A DNA stretch of 16,957 nucleotides from an uncultured Acidimicrobiales bacterium (lineage in GTDB: Bacteria; Actinomycetota; Acidimicrobiia; Acidimicrobiales; UBA10347). The notes below the pieces were generated by a model. It was given only the letters and a program-made list of their open reading frames with translations. It did no database searches and had not been told where the DNA came from. Both the position numbers and the translations under genes were made by a program. The DNA lies in contig CALDGN010000100.1 in the NCBI GenBank assembly GCA_937942965.1, positions 1 to 16,957 on the forward strand, given 5' to 3'. Shown here piece by piece: positions 1-7,210 of this stretch (positions are counted from its first letter, which is position 1; each line of letters begins with the position of its first letter).

Positions 1-446
1 ATCATGCCGGCCGACGTTTCGACGTGTGGAGCGAAGACGACGGCGGGCTTCTCTTCGCGAATCTTGGCCACGACCTCGTCGATCGGGCACGGCGCGAATT
101 GACCGGTAGCGCCCTCTTCGATGCGACGAGCCTTCATGACCGTTTCGCTGGCCGGAATCGACCCGGCGTCGAAGATCTGCGTCCAGCGATAGCTGAACCA
201 ACCGTTGCGGACCACGAGCACGTGCTGATCGGTCGCAAACTGGCGAGCGACGGCTTCCATGCCGAAGGTGCCGCTTCCGGGCACGATCGCAACCGCGTCT
301 GCGTTGTAGGTCTCACGCAGGATCCGCGACAGGTCATTCATGACCTGCTGGAAGCCAGCCGACATGTGGTTGCGGGCACGGTCGGTGTACACGACGGAGT
401 ACTCGAGAAGGCCGTCGGGATCGACGTCGGGAAGAAGTCCAGGCAT
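1..446 (-). CDS. Class V (alanine-glyoxylate type) aminotransferase, N-terminal part
   Basis: This is the first 148 codons of a gene that runs off the left edge. It starts at ATG 446-444 with residues MPGLLPDVDPDGLLEYSVVY. The stretch IVPGSGTFGMEAVARQ (about residues 54-69), followed by VVRNGWFSYRW, is the fold-type I PLP-enzyme pattern of alanine-glyoxylate / serine-glyoxylate aminotransferases: a Gly-rich PLP-phosphate loop, then the NG-F-S-R stretch. By family it should move an amino group between a small amino acid and a 2-oxo acid in the cytosol. The PLP lysine lies outside the window, so catalytic competence cannot be checked. The gene is divergent from the flavoprotein gene at 548 with a 101-nt gap that probably holds both promoters. 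The family call is fairly sure; the substrate is not. Confidence 0.82.
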   Translation of the reverse strand, partial: MPGLLPDVDPDGLLEYSVVYTDRARNHMSAGFQQVMNDLSRILRETYNADAVAIVPGSGTFGMEAVARQFATDQHVLVVRNGWFSYRWTQIFDAGSIPASETVMKARRIEEGATGQFAPCPIDEVVAKIREEKPAVVFAPHVETSAGM

Positions 447-547
447 GGCCGGATCGTACCCCCTACACGTTCTGTGGACATTGGCGACCACAGGGTGGCC
501 ACAGATGTCCATTTTTTCCCGAGGGAGTCGTGTCGTAGCGTCGAGGG
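447..547. promoter_or_regulatory. Divergent intergenic region with nested TGTGG/CCACA repeats
   Basis: This gap separates two divergent genes. It contains TGGACAT at 475-481 mirrored by ATGTCCA at 505-511. Between them lie CCACA copies at 488-492 and 499-503, which pair with TGTGG at 473-477, and the perfect palindrome GTGGCCAC at 495-502. A run of six T follows at 512-517. This looks like an operator region for a dimeric repressor, but I recognise no named box. The plus-strand gene has GAGGG directly before its ATG, too close for a normal Shine-Dalgarno site. Confidence 0.35.
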
Positions 548-1786
548 ATGGCCAACCCCGTCGAGACCGATACGGCTGACTTCGACCCGGTCGACCACTT
601 CGTACCGACGCCAACCGATGGGTTGTTCGTCGAGCCGCTGCTCGACTTGATCGAGAAACAAGCAGCCGAAGCGGACCGCACCCGACGCATCGACCCGGCC
701 GTGATCGCAGCGGTGAAGACCACCGACGTGATGCGGATGACGGCGAGCCCAGAGATCGGCGGCGTCGGTTCATCGATCCATCACGTCGGCCGCGAACTCG
801 GTGCCGTTGCCGCCCGCTGTCCGAGCTTGGCGTGGACGTTGTGGAACCACGTCGCAGTTTTCCATCTCTTCGCCGGAGCGCTCGGCCCGGACCATCAGCA
901 GTTCCTTACCGATCTCGCTGCGGCCCGCGAATGGGTGTCTTTTCCCGCCGGCGCCGGGTCCGGAGTCCGTGGGCAGCTCGACGGCGACGACGTGGTGCTC
1001 AACGGTCAAGCACGGTGGAGCACCGGCGCGCAGTACGGCGATTGGTGCGGTGCGGTCTTCGCTGTTTCCGACGCTGACGGAGAGCCGCTTCGCCCGCTCG
1101 ATCTTCGATTCACGATGGTCCGGAACCACGCCGATGGCGTCAAGATCGACCCGACCTGGGACGGGGCGGGGCTACGTGCCTCGGCGACCGACGACATCCA
1201 CTACACCGACGCCCGTCTGCCGATCGAACGATGCGTCAGGTGGTTCGGGGCCAACCGAGCCGAGAGCCTGCGCACGGTGCCGGTCATCAACCACCGCTAC
1301 CGAGAGGACTGGGTCGGGCTCAGCGATCTGTGGCTTGGCTGGATGGCCGTCGCCGTGGTGCGCGAAGCCGTCCGCGAAGCCGCCGCCTCGTTCCGCCATC
1401 GCAAGGCGATCATGGGGACGAAGATGGTCGATCGCCCAACCGTCCAGGTCAACCTTGGCCGGGCGCTTGCACTCACGAGCGCCGCCCACGCCGCAGTCGT
1501 GCGGGCCTGCGACGAGGTCGACGAACGCATCGACGCCAAGCAGATCCCGGACACCGCCGACTACTTCCGTCAACAGGCCATCATCTCGATGGCGGTCGAG
1601 CAGCTCAGCGAGGCCATGGACCTGCTCGCCCGAACCCAGGGTGGCAACGGATTGCGAGAGGGTTCAGACTTCGAGCGCCGCCAGCGCGACTTCCGAGCGA
1701 TGCCGCTGCACATCAACGTGCACCAAGATCGCATCACCCATCAGCTGGGCCGCTACGCACTCGGTATCGAACTCGACCCGTTCTAG
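548..1786 (+). CDS. Acyl-CoA dehydrogenase-like flavoprotein (group D flavin monooxygenase type)
   Basis: The 412-residue protein has the acyl-CoA dehydrogenase fold: N-terminal helical domain (about 25-125), central beta domain (about 126-235, with LNGQARWSTGAQYGDW at 151-166 and TWDGAGLRAS at 203-212), and C-terminal helical domain (about 255-405). The C-terminal motif GGNGLREGSDFERRQRDFRA at 365-384, with H388, matches the acyl-CoA dehydrogenase C-terminal domain 2 seen in two-component flavin hydroxylases such as HsaA and DszC. It may therefore be a reduced-flavin monooxygenase rather than a true dehydrogenase. I see no clear catalytic glutamate and no flavin reductase gene nearby. Its TAG stop abuts the TAG of the convergent regulator gene, which may or may not control it. 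The superfamily is secure; the reaction is unknown. Confidence 0.85.
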   Translation: MANPVETDTADFDPVDHFVPTPTDGLFVEPLLDLIEKQAAEADRTRRIDPAVIAAVKTTDVMRMTASPEIGGVGSSIHHVGRELGAVAARCPSLAWTLWNHVAVFHLFAGALGPDHQQFLTDLAAAREWVSFPAGAGSGVRGQLDGDDVVLNGQARWSTGAQYGDWCGAVFAVSDADGEPLRPLDLRFTMVRNHADGVKIDPTWDGAGLRASATDDIHYTDARLPIERCVRWFGANRAESLRTVPVINHRYREDWVGLSDLWLGWMAVAVVREAVREAAASFRHRKAIMGTKMVDRPTVQVNLGRALALTSAAHAAVVRACDEVDERIDAKQIPDTADYFRQQAIISMAVEQLSEAMDLLARTQGGNGLREGSDFERRQRDFRAMPLHINVHQDRITHQLGRYALGIELDPF

Positions 1787-1790
1787 CTAG
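1783..1790. other. Shared palindromic stop CTAGCTAG for two convergent genes
   Basis: The 8-bp perfect palindrome contains TAG 1784-1786, ending the plus-strand flavoprotein gene, and TAG 1789-1787, ending the minus-strand TetR-like gene. The two reading frames abut with no spacer, so any transcription terminator must lie inside the opposing coding sequence. Confidence 0.9.
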
Positions 1791-2563
1791 AGGCCTCGGT
1801 CGGCTGGGTCGAGATCGCCGTCGAGCTCGAGCAGACCACGCGTCAACATCCACGTCGCCCATGCAAGTGGGTGCCATGGCTGGTCTTCGCCACTGCGGCC
1901 TGTGGCGAGAAGCATCGGTTCGCGGGCCATCACGGCGGCGTCGACGTCGAGACCCGTCGTCACCGCGCTCGTGCTCTGCGCCAACTCGCGCGCCGCTTCG
2001 GGAATCGTCAGCGGCGATCGGGCTCGTAGACCGATGACTTCGATAAGCGCGAGCACGACTTCCTCGTAACCATCGATCGCACGACGACGCATCCTGGCAA
2101 TGACCTCGACGAGTTCGGTGTCATCAAAGTTCGTGCTCACGCCGGCACACAGGTAGCGAAGCGTCCGAAACAGCTGATTGGAGTCGGTGTCCTGCTCCCA
2201 CGTGTGGTTCATGGCCACACGGGTGAGCTCCTGGGCGGCGTAGCGGCGTTCGTCTGGCGTGGTGAGCGGCAGCTCGCCCACGACCTCGACGGCCGGCCCG
2301 GCGAACGCATCGACGTTCTCTTCGGACAGCCGTTGCGCTGCGGCAGTGAGCACCTCGAGCTGGAAGTCTCGTTGGCTCGCCCAGATGCGCTCGTGCACCG
2401 AGCCGTAGGTCACCCGAACGTCACGGGTGGCTTGTAGATGATCGAAGACAGCCTTGTATCCGAGCGCATCGAGGGAAAACCCGAGCGACGCCTCGTGGAG
2501 TACCTCGACCCCCGCATCGAGCATCAGTTGCCGGAGTTCGGCACGAGAACGACGTGGGGCCAC
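1787..2563 (-). CDS. TetR-like transcriptional regulator
   Basis: The 258-residue protein starts at GTG 2563. Residues 5-23 (RSRAELRQLMLDAGVEVLH) resemble the first helix of TetR proteins. Residues 49-75 (VRVTYGSVHERIWASQRDFQLEVL, roughly) resemble the recognition helix and the 'gs-Y-F-k-L' segment, so a degenerate helix-turn-helix fits. The rest is helical, as in TetR ligand domains, and is longer than the usual 190-220 residues. Its start lies 45 nt after the permease stop on the same strand, so it may be the last gene of the PadR/ABC operon. It is convergent with the flavoprotein gene. The effector is unknown. The TetR assignment rests on pattern only and a search is needed. Confidence 0.6.
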   Translation of the reverse strand: MAPRRSRAELRQLMLDAGVEVLHEASLGFSLDALGYKAVFDHLQATRDVRVTYGSVHERIWASQRDFQLEVLTAAAQRLSEENVDAFAGPAVEVVGELPLTTPDERRYAAQELTRVAMNHTWEQDTDSNQLFRTLRYLCAGVSTNFDDTELVEVIARMRRRAIDGYEEVVLALIEVIGLRARSPLTIPEAARELAQSTSAVTTGLDVDAAVMAREPMLLATGRSGEDQPWHPLAWATWMLTRGLLELDGDLDPADRGL

Positions 2564-2608
2564 GACGAGAGGTTAGCGGTCGACTCTCCGTGCTCTCGCA
2601 CGGGGTCG

Positions 2609-5419
2609 CTAGGTCATTCGTCGTGGCGCGGACGGTTTGCCGTTGCGGAAGAGCGCTGCCACGAACATCGCCACGACCAGTGGGATGAGAACGATCACGA
2701 CGCCAGCAACGGTCCAAGGAACGGTCGGTCCGGTCGGTCCGAAATCGTCAGCCCGGGTCGCCAACCAATAGAGCAAGATGGCCAGCGGCACGCCGAGCAC
2801 GGCGGCCAAGACCATGTGATAGAGGGTGTGCGCGCCAAGAAACCGGCGGCGAAGACTCGGAGCAGCGCCGGCGGCAATCATCGACGACAGGTCTTGGTCG
2901 AGTTCGACTGCAGAGAGGGCCGCCATCAGCAACGCGATGAGCAGCGACAGCACGCCGGTCACCAGCAGCGACCAGAAGCGCACCGTGGCGGCGCTCGGGC
3001 CGTCGTTCCATGAACGCTCGAACATCAGATCCATCGGCGGACCGAAGCGGCCCCACTCGACGGGCGAGAACGATTCCGCCCACCGCTCGTTTGCCGCCTG
3101 ACGAACCGTGATCTCGTCACTGCGCGTCAGTTCATCAGCCATGACCCGGATCGTGCCCGAAACCGTTGGAGTCTCTCGCTCGAGAATCGGATGGCCGGGC
3201 GGCACCAAGACGGCCGAATTGAGATACGCGTCGCCGCGCACGATCTCAACCGAGGTTCCGGCAGCGAACCCAACGGACCCGCCGGCGCCAGACTTCTCCA
3301 GATACACATCGCCGCCAGCAAACTCCGAGCTGCGAAACTGCCCGATGTCGACGACCGAGCCATCGGCAAGAGCCTCTCTCATTTCGGCGCTGAGGTCGAA
3401 GGCATCGACGAGTTCAGGCGTTGCGACGAGGACGTCGTGCCCGAAGCTCGAACTCCAACCCTGCCTCGACCGCGCGACAAGGCCGAAGTCGTGGAGTTCG
3501 AGGAGATCAAACTCGACGCCGACCGTGCCGACCGCCGCCAGCGCGGTCCCGATCTCGGTGTCGATAGCTTCGTACTCGGCCAGCACGTCGGGAGACACTT
3601 CCGGTTGCGCCTCTTGTGGGGGACCCCACCACCGCTGCTGGGTACGCACGGTCACGATGCGCCCGTCGAGTTCGCTTGCCCGTTCGCCGAAGCTGTTCGG
3701 ATAGGCCTTGGTGGCGGCGCCGATGAGCACGGGGATCATCGTCAGCACCATGAGTGCGCCGACGGCGACCCAGCTGCGTGTGCGCCCTCGATCACTGTCT
3801 CGGGCCACGAGGCGTGGGAGTACCGGCAGGCGATCGGCCCGTCGACCGAACCAGGCCAGCACGGGTCCGACGATGAGCACCGTGCCTCCGAGCATGGTCA
3901 GAACTGCAAGCGCAACGAGCGGCAGCAGCGAGGTACTCGACGAGTTCTCGAGCTGAAAACTCAGCAACAGCGTCATCGAAGAACCGAGCGCGAGGAGGAT
4001 TCCGGCGCGCCACAGCGTCGGAACGCCAGGACGTCGGCTTGGGATGCGCCCGCCGAGCAGGGCTGCGGGCGGGCTCGATGCGACCGTGTGCGCGGGCCAC
4101 CATGCGGCCACCAGGGCTGCCCCGAGCCCGATGACCGCAGGCACAGCGACGTCGAGGAGACCGAGTTCAACCACGCCCCACGTCCACCCGTCCGCGAAAG
4201 GAGCTTCGTAGGGGATGTAGCGCACGGCGACGATGGCGATCACGACGCCCAGCACCGCCCCCGACGCGCCGAGCAGGGCTGCTTCGGCGAACACGAGCGA
4301 ACGGACATGGCCCGGCGATCCGCCGGTCACGCCGATCAGCGCGTACTGACGAGACCGCCGCCGCACTGCGACGGCGAGCGCAGCTGCGGCAACGAACGCG
4401 ATCTGCACCGAAAGCAAAACGGTCGCAAGGGTCGGCAAGACGCGGGCCTCAGTAGCGCTCGTTCCGTAGAACGGCGTGAGTATCGGGCGTTCGACCCAGT
4501 CGAATGTTTGCCCGTCCGGCGATGGGACCAGGGCCCGGTCGGCCGTTCGTGCAACGGCGGGTTGTTGGACCTCATTGGAGATCGAGCGCACGACATCCGC
4601 GGCGTCGGCGGGGAGCCAGCCCGGAGCTGGGTAGAGCCGGTACGAGACGACGACTTCGGCATTCACTTCAGCGAGTCGTTCGAAGTCCTCGGCGACAACG
4701 AGATCGAACGGACTGCCCGCTTCGACTGGCCCTCCGTAGATCCCGACGACCGTGAGTTCGATCCCGTCATAGGTTCTGGCGTTTCCGATCGCGAGGTCGC
4801 GGCCCCTCGCCGAACGCAGATCGATTGCGACTTCTCCCGCACGTTCAGGCAATCGCCCCTCGAGGACGACCATCTGGCCAGCGGCAACAGGATCGAACTG
4901 CGAGATATCGAGGACTAAGCCACGAGGTCCAAAGGCGCCAAATGGGCCGGACGCTTCGTCGGACCATTGGAGATCCAACCCACGCGTCCACCGCAACGAG
5001 GTCGGAGGCGCAAGCGTTTCCTCGATCGAAGCAATTGCCCGGGCGGCGTCGAAGCCCTGATTCCAGACGCGGTTCGCATTGCGGTATGCCTCGGCTCGCA
5101 GTTCATAGTCCTCGGCCGACTCCTCCCCTGTCTGGAGGACTGCGGGCACTGCCATTTCGCCGACGACATCGAACCCGGACTGGTAGTGCACGGCACCATC
5201 AGACGAGAACGCAAAGACAATGTCTGCGTCGCCCATCGCACGCGACCGAGCCTCGTCATCGGTCAGAACCGATGCGCTGGCAATCGACGTCATGACAGCT
5301 CCGACTGCGACCACGAGCCCGATGAGCGCAACGACGAGGATGCTGCGGGCAGGCGAGGTGCGGGCCGTCCGCCACGCAAGCCGCGTCAGTGACCGCAACT
5401 CGGCGCCAACTCCGTTCAT
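2609..5419 (-). CDS. ABC transporter permease with two FtsX/MacB domains
   Basis: The chosen start is ATG 5419-5417 (MNGVGAELRSLTRLAWRTAR), which overlaps the ATPase stop as ATGA and gives 936 residues; longer starts would run into the ATPase gene. Hydrophobic helices are seen at about 27-47, 330-352, 376-399, 418-442, 472-490, 498-523 and 548-568, with three more in the last 130 residues, ten in all. A large extracytoplasmic domain follows helix 1 (about 50-325), and a second lies between helices 7 and 8. This is the duplicated FtsX arrangement of MacB/LolCE/BceB-like type VII permeases in a single chain. These systems pull or push substrates at the outer membrane face rather than shuttling them through a channel. 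It works with the ATPase immediately upstream. The tail is basic and cytoplasmic. Substrate unknown; drug, peptide or lipid export is plausible. Confidence 0.9.
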   Translation of the reverse strand: MNGVGAELRSLTRLAWRTARTSPARSILVVALIGLVVAVGAVMTSIASASVLTDDEARSRAMGDADIVFAFSSDGAVHYQSGFDVVGEMAVPAVLQTGEESAEDYELRAEAYRNANRVWNQGFDAARAIASIEETLAPPTSLRWTRGLDLQWSDEASGPFGAFGPRGLVLDISQFDPVAAGQMVVLEGRLPERAGEVAIDLRSARGRDLAIGNARTYDGIELTVVGIYGGPVEAGSPFDLVVAEDFERLAEVNAEVVVSYRLYPAPGWLPADAADVVRSISNEVQQPAVARTADRALVPSPDGQTFDWVERPILTPFYGTSATEARVLPTLATVLLSVQIAFVAAAALAVAVRRRSRQYALIGVTGGSPGHVRSLVFAEAALLGASGAVLGVVIAIVAVRYIPYEAPFADGWTWGVVELGLLDVAVPAVIGLGAALVAAWWPAHTVASSPPAALLGGRIPSRRPGVPTLWRAGILLALGSSMTLLLSFQLENSSSTSLLPLVALAVLTMLGGTVLIVGPVLAWFGRRADRLPVLPRLVARDSDRGRTRSWVAVGALMVLTMIPVLIGAATKAYPNSFGERASELDGRIVTVRTQQRWWGPPQEAQPEVSPDVLAEYEAIDTEIGTALAAVGTVGVEFDLLELHDFGLVARSRQGWSSSFGHDVLVATPELVDAFDLSAEMREALADGSVVDIGQFRSSEFAGGDVYLEKSGAGGSVGFAAGTSVEIVRGDAYLNSAVLVPPGHPILERETPTVSGTIRVMADELTRSDEITVRQAANERWAESFSPVEWGRFGPPMDLMFERSWNDGPSAATVRFWSLLVTGVLSLLIALLMAALSAVELDQDLSSMIAAGAAPSLRRRFLGAHTLYHMVLAAVLGVPLAILLYWLATRADDFGPTGPTVPWTVAGVVIVLIPLVVAMFVAALFRNGKPSAPRRMT

Positions 5420-6123
5420 GTGCTGGCCTCGGTGATCGAATCGATGCGCCCGTCGCGCAACCGAACGACGCGGTCGGCCCATGCGGCAAGCGATGGGTCG
5501 TGCGTGACCACCAGCGCGGCCGCACCATCGTCGCAGAGCGAGCGGATGAGCTTCATCACGTTCTCGGCCGTGACTTCGTCGAGCGCTCCGGTTGGCTCAT
5601 CAGCCAGGAGTAGACGCCGCTCCCCGACCACGCCACGAGCGATCGCCACTCGCTGACGCTGACCGCCGGACATCTCATCGGGGAAGCGACCTGCCAAGTC
5701 GCCGATCTCGAGCCGAGTGAGTGCGACGTCAGCGGCGGCGCGAGCCTCGGCAACCTTGACTCCGTCGAGCTCCAGCGGAAACGCCACGTTCTCGGCTGCC
5801 GTCAAGGTCGGCAACAGATTGAGATCCTGGAACACGTAGCCGATCGAACGGCGGCGCCGAGCTGCCAGATCCCGAGCCTTCAGCCCAGCCAGGGGTTCAC
5901 CTTCGACCGTCGCCGTGCCCGATGACAGCGGAGTGAGTCCACCGGCCACGTTAAGCAGCGAGGACTTACCCGAGCCGCTCCGTCCGGTGACGGCGACCAG
6001 CTCGCCACTGGTGACGGTGAGGTTCACGTCGATCAGTGCGTCGACGCGGGCGACGCCCTCGCCCAGGGTCAGTGATGCGTTCTGGAGCTCCAGCAGCGAG
6101 ACATGTGCGTGGGACGAGGTCAT
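5416..6123 (-). CDS. ABC transporter ATP-binding protein (MacB/LolD type)
   Basis: The start at ATG 6123 (MTSSHAHVSLLELQNASLTL) gives 235 residues, normal for this family, and overlaps the PadR stop as ATGA. All nucleotide-binding motifs are intact: Walker A GRSGSGKS at 47-54, Q-loop YVFQD with Q99, signature MSGGQ at 151-155 (Met for the usual Leu), Walker B LLLADE at 171-176 followed by PTGALD, and the switch histidine in VVTHD (H208). ADEPTGALD and the short length are typical of ATPases partnering FtsX-like permeases. It should be a cytosolic homodimer powering the permease encoded next. A 17-codon upstream extension exists but would lie inside the PadR gene and lacks family similarity. 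Confidence 0.95.
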   Translation of the reverse strand: MTSSHAHVSLLELQNASLTLGEGVARVDALIDVNLTVTSGELVAVTGRSGSGKSSLLNVAGGLTPLSSGTATVEGEPLAGLKARDLAARRRRSIGYVFQDLNLLPTLTAAENVAFPLELDGVKVAEARAAADVALTRLEIGDLAGRFPDEMSGGQRQRVAIARGVVGERRLLLADEPTGALDEVTAENVMKLIRSLCDDGAAALVVTHDPSLAAWADRVVRLRDGRIDSITEAST

Positions 6124-6647
6124 GAGGTGGCCTTTCCATGGGCATCGATGCGGGCTTCGACCATGTCGAGCCACCGGACTTGGGCCTCGACGAGCAGAAC
6201 AGAGCGGTCGAGGTGGAGCTGGCGGGCGAGGTCGCCGTCGGCGACTGAGGCCTTTTCACGAGTGAGGGCTTGGAGCTCGCTCATGGTGGCGTTGCGTTGA
6301 TCTCGGATCAGATCGTCGACCCGGTCGGGACTGGTTTCGATCGCCATCAGGACTTTGAGCGAGAACGGGTCGCGGGTCGCTTCGACCGGTGCTGCTGGTG
6401 TTTCCAGCCACTCCGCAACGGCCTCGCGTCCTTCGGCAGAAATGGTCCAGAGGCGGCGACCTTGATCGTCCGCCTCATCTTGTGCGGTTGCGAGGTCGTC
6501 TCGTTCGCAACGCTGCAGCGTCGAGTAGACCTGGCCGATGTTCAGTGGCCAACCGTCGCCAGTTGCCGCTTCGAAGTCAGCCTTCAGTTCATATCCATAG
6601 GCCGGACGCCGGTCGAGTAACGCCAGAAGGGCGTCTCGAACACTCAC
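6120..6647 (-). CDS. PadR-family transcriptional repressor
   Basis: The 175-residue protein starts at GTG 6647. Residues 1-75 form the PadR winged helix: MSVRDALLALLDRRPAYGYE, then GQVYSTLQR at 38-46 (recognition helix), then RRLWTISAEGREAV at 64-77 (wing). Residues from about 90 on form the C-terminal helical dimerisation region (DPFSLKVLMAI... and AQVRWLDMVEARI), as in the longer PadR subgroup. PadR proteins bind palindromes and are released by small molecules such as phenolics or drugs. Here the gene heads the ABC operon, and a perfect 28-bp palindrome lies nine bases before its start, so autoregulation together with the transporter is likely. The inducer is unknown. Confidence 0.93.
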   Translation of the reverse strand: MSVRDALLALLDRRPAYGYELKADFEAATGDGWPLNIGQVYSTLQRCERDDLATAQDEADDQGRRLWTISAEGREAVAEWLETPAAPVEATRDPFSLKVLMAIETSPDRVDDLIRDQRNATMSELQALTREKASVADGDLARQLHLDRSVLLVEAQVRWLDMVEARIDAHGKATS

Positions 6648-6656
6648 GTCGAGCCC

Positions 6657-6684
6657 ACATACTCAGTATGCATACTGAGTATGT
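6657..6684. promoter_or_regulatory. Perfect 28-bp palindrome, candidate PadR operator
   Basis: The two 14-nt halves, ACATACTCAGTATG (6657-6670) and CATACTGAGTATGT (6671-6684), are exact reverse complements with no spacer. Each half also holds its own odd palindrome, ATACT-C-AGTAT (6659-6669) and ATACT-G-AGTAT (6672-6682), whose centres are 13 bp apart. The ATGT...ACAT ends are reminiscent of PadR boxes. The site lies nine bases upstream of the padR GTG and covers the expected -10/+1 region of a consensus -35 (TTGACA). A Rho-independent terminator is unlikely: there is no loop and no T run. Confidence 0.85.
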
Positions 6685-6710
6685 ATCGCGGATTTCCCCG
6701 CCGTTGTCAA
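6682..6710 (-). promoter_or_regulatory. Candidate promoter of the padR-ABC operon
   Basis: Reading the minus strand, a perfect -35 hexamer TTGACA (6710-6705) is followed, 17 nt later, by GATACA (6687-6682), a weak -10 that runs into the palindrome. Transcription would start within the palindrome and leave a leader of under 40 nt. Operator and promoter overlap, which fits simple repression. Confidence 0.55.
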
Positions 6711-6727
6711 GCACGCGCGCTCGACGG

Positions 6728-7210
6728 TTAGCGAATGGTGACGGCGCGTTCGACCGCGTCGAGGATGCGTCCGTAGCCGGTGCAGCGACAGAGGTTGCCG
6801 CCGAGGCCGACCTTGATTTCTTCACGCGTCGGCGAAGGATTGCGGTCGAGTAGCGCCGTTGCCGACATGAGCATGCCGGGGGTGCAGAACCCGCACTGCA
6901 CGCCGCCAGCTTCGAGAATCGCGGCCTGCAGTTCGCTTAACTGCTGGCCATCGGCGAGGCCTTCGATCGTTGTGATCTCACGACCTTGGGCCTGGACCGC
7001 CAAGTAGCTGCACGAGTTCACGGGCTGGCCATCGACGAGCACCATGCAAGCACCGCACTCGCAGTCGTCGCAGCCCTCTTTGGTCCCAGTGAGGCCGACC
7101 TCGTCGCGGATCGCACCGAGCAGGTTGCGTTCGGTCTCGAGCAGCATCGGATAGTCGGTGCCGTTGACGCGCAGCGTCACCGCACTCGCGTTGTTCATGT
7201 CGATGGTCAT
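6728..7210 (-). CDS. Molybdenum hydroxylase small subunit, 2x[2Fe-2S]
   Basis: The 160-residue protein has the two-domain iron-sulfur subunit pattern of the xanthine dehydrogenase/CO dehydrogenase superfamily. The N-terminal plant-type ferredoxin domain uses C47, C52, C55 and C67 (GCDDCECGAC then NSC). The C-terminal four-helix domain uses C106, C109, C141 and C143 (CGFC and CRC). It passes electrons from the molybdenum centre to FAD in the medium subunit. An extra cysteine, C50, stands where the family usually has glycine. The start ATG (7210-7208) shares one base with the stop of the medium subunit (TGATG). It is the last gene of the L-M-S operon and ends 80 nt before the padR start. Confidence 0.95.
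   Translation of the reverse strand: MTIDMNNASAVTLRVNGTDYPMLLETERNLLGAIRDEVGLTGTKEGCDDCECGACMVLVDGQPVNSCSYLAVQAQGREITTIEGLADGQQLSELQAAILEAGGVQCGFCTPGMLMSATALLDRNPSPTREEIKVGLGGNLCRCTGYGRILDAVERAVTIR

Noticed and set aside
3191..4918. Long plus-strand frame (575 codons) opposite the permease
   Set aside because: It lies wholly antisense to the FtsX permease, is rich in Arg/His/Asp with no domain, and is explained by third-position GC bias on the opposite strand.
6657..6684. Palindrome as terminator of the hydroxylase operon
   Set aside because: It has no loop, an AT-rich stem and no T run, and lies at a consensus promoter; the operator explanation is better.
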